In this document: positions 1-4,988 of the stretch, in pieces | Position numbering within the stretch: position 1 is the first letter of the stretch | How the letters are laid out: every line of letters starts with the position of its first letter | From: Acidovorax sp. | Lineage (GTDB): Bacteria > Pseudomonadota > Gammaproteobacteria > Burkholderiales > Burkholderiaceae_C | Reading direction: 5' to 3' | Assembly (NCBI GenBank): GCA_030150585.1 | Contig: JASLFM010000372.1 | Location: 1-8,766, forward strand | DNA length: 8,766 bases | The notes under the pieces: model-generated | Database searches by the model: none | Seen by the model: the letters and a program-made list of their open reading frames with translations, nothing else | What the model was told of the DNA's origin: nothing | Program-made: the position numbers and the translations under genes

Positions 1-50
1 TGCGGCTTGACATTCAGTTCTTGGGCAATCTGGCCAATGATCTTTTGCAT
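1..50 (-). CDS. tex: N-terminal fragment of Tex-like transcription accessory protein
   Basis: Reading leftward from the ATG at 48-50, the codons give MQKIIGQIAQELNVKP and run off the window edge. This matches the opening of bacterial Tex proteins, which begin with a helix of the type M-x-K-I-I-x-x-(I/L)-A-x-E-L-x-V-(R/K)-P. Tex is a cytoplasmic protein of roughly 780 residues with a YqgF-like nuclease fold, helix-hairpin-helix repeats and a C-terminal S1 RNA-binding domain, and it is linked to transcription. Only 16 complete codons are visible, so none of those domains can be checked. No strong ribosome-binding site precedes the ATG. The gene diverges from the gene starting at 199, with about 150 bp between them. 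The identification rests on a short match and could be wrong. Confidence 0.6.
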   Translation of the reverse strand, partial: MQKIIGQIAQELNVKP

Positions 51-198
51 GCAATCGGGCGCCCCATGGCGCTGTGTTCGGGAAAGCAAACGAGTGTGCC
101 ACAAGCGCCTGCCCGCTCTGGCGCTGCCAGCGCCTCCAGGCTGTGACTGAATGCAAACACCGATCCAGGGGGCGGCACCGGCTTTCTAGAATGAAGCC
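51..198. promoter_or_regulatory. divergent intergenic region between tex-like gene and 199-627 gene
   Basis: This 148-bp spacer lies between two outward-reading genes, so it should hold promoters for both. It contains a perfect 6-bp stem with a 3-nt loop (120-134, GGCGCT-gcc-AGCGCC), which would fall in the leader of the tex-like transcript. A TAGAAT hexamer at 187-192 resembles a -10 box but lies only 6 nt before the ATG at 199, and no -35 element sits at the right distance. No promoter can be assigned confidently. Confidence 0.35.
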
Positions 199-627
199 AT
201 GCCCTCTCCCCGGCCAACGCTGACAACCCTGCCGCTCTTTCCCCAGCGCGTGCCCTGCCCACCCGGGGCCTGTATCTGCGGGCATGTGGCGCTGGTGGAG
301 TCGCGCCAGGGCGACCAGCGCATTCTGCTGCTGACGCGGGATGAAGAAGCCGCGCTGGTGGAGCGGCTGGAGAAAGTGCAGACGCTGGCCGAGCTGCGCC
401 AGATGCAGCAGCGCATGACCGACCAACTGGGCCTGGTACTGCACATTGCACCCGGCAACCAGGGCACCCAGGGCCTGCGCGGGCTGGACATCCAGCTGGA
501 GCCAATTCCCGGCCTGTGCCGCAAAACCCGCAAAGCCCTGCCCGAAGCCGTGCGCCGCTGCATGGAGCGCCACCCCGAGATTGCCCACGCCCTGCTGGAT
601 GAGGGCAGCCTTTTTGCGGGCTTCTGA
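199..627 (+). CDS. conserved-looking hypothetical protein with N-terminal Cys cluster
   Basis: This 142-aa cytoplasmic protein has no signal peptide or membrane segment. I do not recognise a named family. The N-terminal part has a Cys-rich motif, C20-PPGA-C25-I-C27-G. Residues about 49-80 look like a charged amphipathic helix (EEAALVERLEKVQTLAELRQ). Further cysteines are C107 (in PGLCRKTRKALPEAVRR) and C121, and the protein ends in LLDEGSLFAGF. The cysteine pattern could bind a metal, but nothing shows this directly. The start at 199 gives a compact protein; an alternative ATG at 191 is out of frame and the ribosome-binding site is weak. The gene ends 37 bp before the DUF72 gene in the same direction, so the two are probably co-transcribed. 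Good codon use supports a real gene. Confidence 0.8.
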   Translation: MPSPRPTLTTLPLFPQRVPCPPGACICGHVALVESRQGDQRILLLTRDEEAALVERLEKVQTLAELRQMQQRMTDQLGLVLHIAPGNQGTQGLRGLDIQLEPIPGLCRKTRKALPEAVRRCMERHPEIAHALLDEGSLFAGF

Positions 628-664
628 ATCCCGCTACAGTCAAGCGGCCCCTTGGTACCACGGC

Positions 665-1735
665 ATGCAAGACGATTTTTTTGGCGCACCACCCGCGCCG
701 CCTTCCCCTCCTCCACCGCCTGCGTCACCTGCGCCAACCCCTTCGGCGCCTGCAAGCCCGCGCCGCAGCAGTGCGCGTGGAGTACAGCCCGCACCCGATG
801 GTGAAAATTGGCGTGACGTGGCGGCGCAGCTACCGCCATCGCTGCGCATGGGTGTCTCCACCTGGTCCTACCCCGGCTGGGACGGCCTGGTGTGGGATGG
901 GGTGTATGACGCCAGCACCTTGTCCAAGAAAGGTTTGGCGGCCTACAGCCAGCACCCGCTGATGCGCACCGTCAGCGTGGACCGCACGTTCTGGCGCCCG
1001 CTGACACTGGAGCAGTACGCGCAGATGGCCCAGCAGGTACCGCCGGACTTTCGCTTTCTAATCAAGTGCCCCAATGCGGTGACCGACGCCCAGGTGCGCA
1101 GCGAAGACGGCAAGGGCCAGTCGCCCAACCCCGCCTTTCTGGTGCCCGAGTTGGCGGTGCAGCAGTTGGTGCAGCCCGCGCTGGCGGGCCTGGGTGACAA
1201 GCTGGGCGTGCTAGTGTTCCAGCTCAGCCCCCTGCCCTGGGACTGGCTGCGCCGCAGCGGCGCGCTGCTGGAGCAGCTGGCCCATATGCTGGCCGCCGTG
1301 CACGCGGCACTGGCCGGACACCCACAGGTGATTGTGGCCGTGGAGGTGCGCGACCCGGAGCTGCTGACACCCCAGCTGGCCCAGGTGCTGAAGACACATG
1401 GCGCCACCTACTGCCTGGGCCTGCACGGCAAGATGCCACCCATCGAAGCACAGCTGCCGCTGCTGCGCGCGCTGTGGCCCGGCCCGCTGGTGTGCCGCTG
1501 GAACCTGAACCCCGTGCACGGCGCCTACGGCTACGAGGACGCCGAGAAGCTCTACGCGCCCTACGACCGCATCCACCACCCCGCCCCCGAAGTGCATGCG
1601 GTGCTGGCCCGCACGGTCGCGGGCATCACGGGCGCGGGACAGAACGCGTTCATCACCATCAGCAACCATGCCGAAGGGTGTGCACCCCTGACTGCGCTCG
1701 CGCTCGCACAATGCGTGGCGCAGCGCGGCGCATAG
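665..1735 (+). CDS. DUF72 (YecE-like) family protein
   Basis: This 356-aa protein carries the DUF72/YecE pattern. The GxS/T-WSYPGW motif appears as V64-STWSYPGWDGLVWDGVY. It is followed by the segment ending in VDRTFWRPL (about 104-113), then VPPDFRFLIKCPNAVT (125-140), the core strand LGVLVFQLSP (180-189) and the C-terminal ITISNHAEGCAPLTALAL (330-347). DUF72 proteins have a TIM-barrel-like fold and are cytoplasmic; their biochemical role is not firmly established. I start the gene at 665, although the frame stays open back to 446, because the upstream codons overlap the preceding gene and read as shadow sequence. Residues 8-33 are a Pro/Ala/Ser-rich low-complexity stretch before the domain, which begins near residue 60. 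A 7-T homopolymer (676-682) lies just after the start codon. No strong Shine-Dalgarno sequence is present. Probably translated from the same mRNA as the 199-627 gene. Confidence 0.88.
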   Translation: MQDDFFGAPPAPPSPPPPPASPAPTPSAPASPRRSSARGVQPAPDGENWRDVAAQLPPSLRMGVSTWSYPGWDGLVWDGVYDASTLSKKGLAAYSQHPLMRTVSVDRTFWRPLTLEQYAQMAQQVPPDFRFLIKCPNAVTDAQVRSEDGKGQSPNPAFLVPELAVQQLVQPALAGLGDKLGVLVFQLSPLPWDWLRRSGALLEQLAHMLAAVHAALAGHPQVIVAVEVRDPELLTPQLAQVLKTHGATYCLGLHGKMPPIEAQLPLLRALWPGPLVCRWNLNPVHGAYGYEDAEKLYAPYDRIHHPAPEVHAVLARTVAGITGAGQNAFITISNHAEGCAPLTALALAQCVAQRGA

Positions 1736-1804
1736 AACAGCATCGGTAAGGCCGACCGCATGCCGAGGCTGCGAGCAGGGCCCCGGTTGGCCCGGCCATG
1801 GCCG
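1736..1804. other. convergent intergenic spacer
   Basis: This 69-bp gap separates the convergent DUF72 and sensor kinase genes. It has a short GGGCC...GGCCC stem (1778-1793) and a 12-bp palindrome CGGCCATGGCCG (1793-1804), but no T-run on either strand. A further GCGCGC-ttc-GCGCGC stem (1811-1825) lies inside the last codons of the kinase gene. These could together slow transcription in either direction, but no classical intrinsic terminator is visible. Confidence 0.35.
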
Positions 1805-2674
1805 CTACGAGCGCGCTTCGCGCGCGGTCGGCCCACCTTGCGGCAGCGGACCGGCATGTGGTACCAGAACGCGGATGCAGGTTCCGCCCTCGGAGGGTCG
1901 GATCACGCTCAGCAGCCCGCCCGCCTGCTGCGCGCGCAGATGCATGCCATGCAAGCCCAGGCCCTGTGCGGTGGCATGGCTGCCGTCTCCCTGGACGATG
2001 CCCACGCCGTTGTCGCGCACCTCCAGGCACCAGCCCAGCGCCCCGCACTCGAGCCGCACCGCTACGCGCGTTGCCTGGGCATGCTGCAGCACGTTGCTCA
2101 GGGCCTCCTGCGCGATGGCCCCCAGATGCAAGGCCGCGTCGCCATGGGGCGGCGGCACGCCCTCGGGACAATCGATGTTCCAGTCCATGCACATGCCGTG
2201 CCGCTGCAGCGCGGGCAGCATGCGGTGGCGCAGCCGCGCCAGCCGGTCGATCAGCGAGCCTTCGGCCGCACCTATGGAGTCCACGGCCAGACGCAGATCG
2301 AGCAGGCACTGCTCAATCATGCGGCGCGCCTCCCGTTGCGCGGGCACACCGGCATCAAGCATTTCCATGGCGCCAACCAGTTGCGGCCCCACGTGGTCGT
2401 GCAAGTCGCGCGCGATGCGCTGGCGCTCCTGGATGACCTCGGGCGAGACGCGTTCACTGCGGCGCGGACGCCAGCGCATGGCGCGCGGCAATGGCAGCAG
2501 CAGCAGCGCGCCCAAAACAAAGATCAGGATCAGCTCCGCGATCGCGCCCCATTGGTGGGCAGACTCGCCGATCGGCCAAAGCGTGTAGGCCACCGCCACG
2601 TGCAAGCCCAGGTGGACGGCCCACACCGCGAGGCAGGCGACCGCAAACCAGAGGGGACGGCGGAACATGGGCAT
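1805..2674 (-). CDS. sensor histidine kinase, NarX/UhpB-type (HisKA_3 + HATPase)
   Basis: This 289-aa inner-membrane kinase is predicted to phosphorylate the response regulator encoded directly upstream. Two hydrophobic segments (about 8-30 and 44-62) flank a short loop of about 14 residues. The HisKA_3 dimerisation/phosphoacceptor region is ERQRIARDLHDHVG (83-96), with the phosphoacceptor H92. The ATPase domain shows the N-box ALSNVLQHA (191-199, N194), the G1 box DNGVGI (221-226) and the G2 box GLGLHGM (238-244). There is no PAS, GAF or HAMP domain, and the periplasmic loop is too short for a folded sensor. It therefore probably senses through its membrane segments or through a partner. The ATG at 2674 has GGAAGG 6 nt upstream; a second in-frame ATG lies at 2668. 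It starts 14 nt after the regulator stop codon, indicating one operon. The tail after about 273 (PLPQGGPTAREARS) is probably unstructured. Confidence 0.93.
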   Translation of the reverse strand: MPMFRRPLWFAVACLAVWAVHLGLHVAVAYTLWPIGESAHQWGAIAELILIFVLGALLLLPLPRAMRWRPRRSERVSPEVIQERQRIARDLHDHVGPQLVGAMEMLDAGVPAQREARRMIEQCLLDLRLAVDSIGAAEGSLIDRLARLRHRMLPALQRHGMCMDWNIDCPEGVPPPHGDAALHLGAIAQEALSNVLQHAQATRVAVRLECGALGWCLEVRDNGVGIVQGDGSHATAQGLGLHGMHLRAQQAGGLLSVIRPSEGGTCIRVLVPHAGPLPQGGPTAREARS

Positions 2675-2688
2675 GGGCGGCCTTCCGG

Positions 2689-3477
2689 TCAGAACAAGCC
2701 TCGCAGGGAGGCGAACCGCACGGCCTGCGCCCGCGTGCGCACCTGCAGCTTGCGATAGATGTTCCGGATATGCGTGTCAACCGTGGCGGCGCTGATACGC
2801 AGGCGCTCGCCAATCTCCGCACTGGTATAGCCACCGGCCACCATGCCGAGAACTTCTTTCTCACGGCCCGATAGCGGCTCGGTTTCCGCAGGCCCGCGGC
2901 GCGCCGCCGCCTCCGGTACGGAGCCGAAGCGCTGCAGCAGCCGCCGCGCCAGGTGGGGCGTGATGGAGGCGCCGCCATTGACCACCTGGAGCACCGCCTG
3001 GGCATAGCTGCCGAACACGGAATTCTTCACGAGATAGCCCGTGGCTCCCATCTCGAAGGCCCGCACGACTTGCTCGTCGTCGTCCATGAGGGAGATCACG
3101 ATGGCTTCTGCCGACGGCCGCAGGGTCTTCATGCTCTGGACCAGTTCGAACCCATCCCCGTCACCCAGATAGAGGTCCACCAGCATCACGTCGAACATGT
3201 GTTGCTTCATTGCGCGGCGGCCTTCGCGCAGGCTGCCTGCCTGGGCCACGAGAAGCGTGCGCGGGTCCCCCATGAGCTCCTGCGCAATCACGCGGCGGAT
3301 GTGCTCATCGTCGTCCACCAGCAGCACGCGCACGGGCTGCTCAGTCTGCCCCGCCATGTGGTCCGGCCAAACGGACGGGGGGTTGTGGAGCACGCCGAAA
3401 TAGCCATCGCCACGGCCTGCGGCCTCGGGCCCCACGATGGTCTGTGCACCGTCGGCATGCGTCTGCATGGCAACCAT
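2689..3477 (-). CDS. response regulator, NarL/FixJ (LuxR-HTH) family
   Basis: This 262-aa cytoplasmic DNA-binding regulator is paired with the kinase gene just downstream. The receiver domain covers about 49-170: acidic pocket D55/D56 in VLLVDDDEH, phosphoacceptor D101 in MLVDLYLGD, S129 in the Thr/Ser switch position and K151 in GYLVKNS. After a linker (about 185-201, Ala/Pro/Glu-rich) comes a LuxR-type helix-turn-helix (202-257, LSGREKEVLGMVAGG...ATVDTHIRNIYRKL). I chose the ATG at 3477 because AGGAGG lies 4 nt upstream. The frame is open a further 26 codons. An internal ATG at 3357 would give 222 residues, closer to the family's usual 210-220, so residues 1-47 are a possible N-terminal extension of unknown role. 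By context it probably controls the exported-protein genes at 3738-5687, but no binding site is proven. Confidence 0.93.
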   Translation of the reverse strand: MVAMQTHADGAQTIVGPEAAGRGDGYFGVLHNPPSVWPDHMAGQTEQPVRVLLVDDDEHIRRVIAQELMGDPRTLLVAQAGSLREGRRAMKQHMFDVMLVDLYLGDGDGFELVQSMKTLRPSAEAIVISLMDDDEQVVRAFEMGATGYLVKNSVFGSYAQAVLQVVNGGASITPHLARRLLQRFGSVPEAAARRGPAETEPLSGREKEVLGMVAGGYTSAEIGERLRISAATVDTHIRNIYRKLQVRTRAQAVRFASLRGLF

Positions 3478-3737
3478 ACCACCTCCTGTGGCACCTTGCG
3501 GCACCGCGTCTGCTGTTCTCTTTCGCCTTCCGGACTCGACACTAAAAGAAACCAAAGAAAATATCCACTCGCACCATCAGAAAATTACAGCAGTTTCCCA
3601 AGTTTCAACCGGAAACCACCAATGTGGTGCACTCAATCAATTGACAAGCCCATTGCGAAAAATTCTTCTTCGCATTCCATTTCTGACATTTACCGACATT
3701 CACACAGAATTCATCGTTGATTTACACAAGAATTTTT
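3478..3737 (-). promoter_or_regulatory. AT-rich leader upstream of the response regulator gene
   Basis: This 260-bp stretch holds no credible gene and is clearly more AT-rich than its surroundings. No hairpin-plus-T terminator follows the small exported-protein gene (stop at 3738), so read-through into the regulator is possible. A weak minus-strand promoter match is TTGAAA (3603-3608) with TAATTT (3582-3587), but its 15-bp spacer is short. Candidate regulator sites are the dyad CACCA-atg-TGGTG (3617-3629), the palindrome TCAATTGA (3637-3644) and two GACATT copies exactly 10 bp apart (3685-3690, 3695-3700). The AGGAGG ribosome-binding site of the regulator is at 3482-3487. Confidence 0.5.
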
Positions 3738-4067
3738 TCATTTGTTTTCGACCGGCAGAAAGAATAGATACTCGCCTGGCCCCATGTTCGGGGTAATGGC
3801 ATATCCATCGCACAATCCATCCTTGCAGCGCACCAGAACCACGCGCGGCCAAATGGTGGCCGACGTGGGATAGCCCGGCATGTACTGGGGCACGTGCCAC
3901 ACGCCGAAATCGGCCACGGGCTGGGCGTTCTCCACACCCGGCGCATTCTGCAGGCCACTTCCGAAAGGGACGCGCTCGATCTTCAGATCGGCATTGCGCG
4001 GAAGCGGCGCGGCAGCCTGTGCGGCCAGGGAAACGCACAGCAGCAGGAATACAGGGAAGACTTTCAT
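3738..4067 (-). CDS. small exported protein with Cys pair
   Basis: This 109-aa protein has a clear Sec signal peptide (MKVFPVFLLLCVSLAAQA) with likely cleavage after residue 18 or 20. The mature part of about 90 residues holds a Trp/Tyr/Pro-rich stretch (DFGVWHVPQYMPGYPTSA, 53-70), then TIWPRVVLV (71-79) and the pair C81-KDGL-C86, which could form a disulfide in the periplasm or outside the cell. It ends in NMGPGEYLFFLPVENK. I start at the ATG at 4067 because AAGGAG lies 6 nt upstream; ATGs at 4085 and 4073 sit before or on that site. I cannot name a family. I have an unverified impression of similar small proteins in betaproteobacterial loci with exported adhesin-like genes. It is the third gene of the leftward exported-protein cluster and may be a minor subunit, chaperone or anchor. 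Confidence 0.85.
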   Translation of the reverse strand: MKVFPVFLLLCVSLAAQAAAPLPRNADLKIERVPFGSGLQNAPGVENAQPVADFGVWHVPQYMPGYPTSATIWPRVVLVRCKDGLCDGYAITPNMGPGEYLFFLPVENK

Positions 4068-4089
4068 CGCCATCTCCTTGGGCATGCCA

Positions 4090-4118
4090 CGGCGGCGCGC
4101 GTCTGAAGCGCGCCACCG
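4090..4118 (-). other. intercistronic hairpin between exported-protein genes 2 and 3
   Basis: A 7-bp perfect GC stem GGCGCGC (4094-4100) / GCGCGCC (4108-4114) has a 7-nt loop and continues past one mismatch with 3 more pairs. It lies in the 57-bp gap between the stop at 4125 and the start at 4067. No T-run follows on the transcribed strand. It is therefore more likely an mRNA-stability or partial-attenuation element than a terminator. Confidence 0.55.
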
Positions 4119-4124
4119 GCGTTT

Positions 4125-4916
4125 CTAGTGGGCGTACTGTGCGGCCGCCGCGGGATCGGGTCTCGCGGATGCAGGGGCAGCCTCAGGGCTTGCCACCACC
4201 ATGGCCGTCGTCGCCACCGGGCTGGGTGCAGCTCCCGCAGCCGATGCCTGGGGCCCAAACGCCGCGCGCCGCTCTTCCGCGGTCATGGACTGAGGGCACT
4301 TGGTGCCGGTGATCTCCAGTGCGATCCGCGCAGCATCGTCCATGCAGTCCATGGCCAGCGACGCTGCCTTCATGCCCTTGTTCCAGAGTTCGCGGCTCAT
4401 CTTGAGGCGCTTGCAATGCTCATCGGTCCAGGTGGTGCCGAAGCTGATACCGAAGCCCGTGCCGTTGGCACTGCCGCTGCTGCTGCCCATGCAGGTGTCG
4501 TTGCTGGTCGTCAGGTTCGGGCCCGTGACGCTGGGCACGTTCTTGAGCGTGTAGCTGCCTGTGTACTCGACGATGTTCTTGGAAGTGCCACTGGTGTTGT
4601 TGTTGATGTTTTGGGTTGTGGTGCCACTCGTATTGGTATTGATGTTCTGCGTGCCGAATGACGTGGATGTGGTGTTGATATTGGCATTCGACGTCGAATT
4701 GATCGTCGAAGTGCTCTCCGCAGGGCTCATGAACGTAATGGACTGGCTGTTGCTCGAACTGAAGCTCGGCGAGGACACCGACACGGACTGCTGGTTCCCT
4801 GCGGCATTCGTCACCACGGAGCTGGAGGCGCCATTGTTGTCGGAGCTGCTGCTAGCCGTCTGCGCGACTGCTCCCAAAGAGACCGAGAGCATCGAAATGA
4901 TTATTAGTGTTTTCAT
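4125..4916 (-). CDS. exported Asn/Ser/Thr-rich protein with repeats and four-Cys domain
   Basis: This 263-aa protein has a Sec signal peptide (MKTLIIISMLSVSLGAVA, likely cut after 18). The mature protein has three visible parts. Residues 19-115 are dominated by Ser, Thr, Asn and Gln and include three 12-residue units with N-I-N at 79-81, 91-93 and 103-105. Residues about 116-215 form a conventional-looking domain with C142, C168, C191 and C207, including DTCMGSSSGSANG and TTWTDEHCKRLKMSRELW. Residues 222-263 are an Ala/Pro-rich tail ending QYAH. Four cysteines would allow two disulfides. The ATG at 4916 has AGGAG 6 nt upstream. I do not recognise a named family. The Asn-Ile-Asn ladder is reminiscent of beta-solenoid or amyloid subunits, so a surface fibre, matrix or adhesin role is inferred. 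It is the second gene of the cluster, 72 bp after the first. Confidence 0.87.
   Translation of the reverse strand: MKTLIIISMLSVSLGAVAQTASSSSDNNGASSSVVTNAAGNQQSVSVSSPSFSSSNSQSITFMSPAESTSTINSTSNANINTTSTSFGTQNINTNTSGTTTQNINNNTSGTSKNIVEYTGSYTLKNVPSVTGPNLTTSNDTCMGSSSGSANGTGFGISFGTTWTDEHCKRLKMSRELWNKGMKAASLAMDCMDDAARIALEITGTKCPQSMTAEERRAAFGPQASAAGAAPSPVATTAMVVASPEAAPASARPDPAAAAQYAH
4584..4691 (-). repeat. three tandem 36-bp units encoding 12-residue NIN repeats
   Basis: Within the 4125-4916 gene, residues 76-87, 88-99 and 100-111 form consecutive 12-residue units. Asn-Ile-Asn falls at the same place in each, and the last two share TQNIN-x-NTSGT. At DNA level, 4585-4620 and 4621-4656 match at 27 of 36 positions. 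The third unit (4656-4691) is more diverged. The 36-bp period keeps the reading frame, as expected for duplication of a structural repeat. Confidence 0.7.
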
Positions 4917-4933
4917 TTCCAACTCCTATGCAT

Positions 4934-4960
4934 CCGGGATGCGCCCCAGGCGCACCCCGG
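4934..4960 (-). other. intercistronic hairpin between exported-protein genes 1 and 2
   Basis: The inverted repeat pairs CCGGG (4934-4938) with CCCGG (4956-4960). Past one A/C mismatch, TGCGCC (4940-4945) pairs with GGCGCA (4949-4954) around a 3-nt loop. It lies 28 nt downstream of the first gene's stop and just before the AGGAG of the second gene (4923-4927). There is no T-run on the transcribed strand. It probably protects the upstream message or limits expression of the downstream gene. Confidence 0.6.
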
Positions 4961-4988
4961 ACGAACACGGTGACAGACGCTGCTCAGC

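Noticed and set aside
446..664. N-terminal extension of the DUF72 gene back to 446
   Set aside because: It would overlap the 199-627 gene by 180 bp; the residues look like out-of-frame translation of that gene, and the domain begins well after 665.
676..682. Seven-T run just after the DUF72 start codon as a phase-variation tract
   Set aside because: Seven bases is short for slippage control, and the run simply encodes part of Asp-Phe-Phe.
1760..2758. Long plus-strand open frame opposite the kinase gene
   Set aside because: His/Gln/Arg-rich composition without domains; the kinase on the minus strand has all catalytic boxes.
3478..3737. Small genes in the AT-rich gap
   Set aside because: The open frames there lack ribosome-binding sites and have composition expected from random AT-rich sequence.
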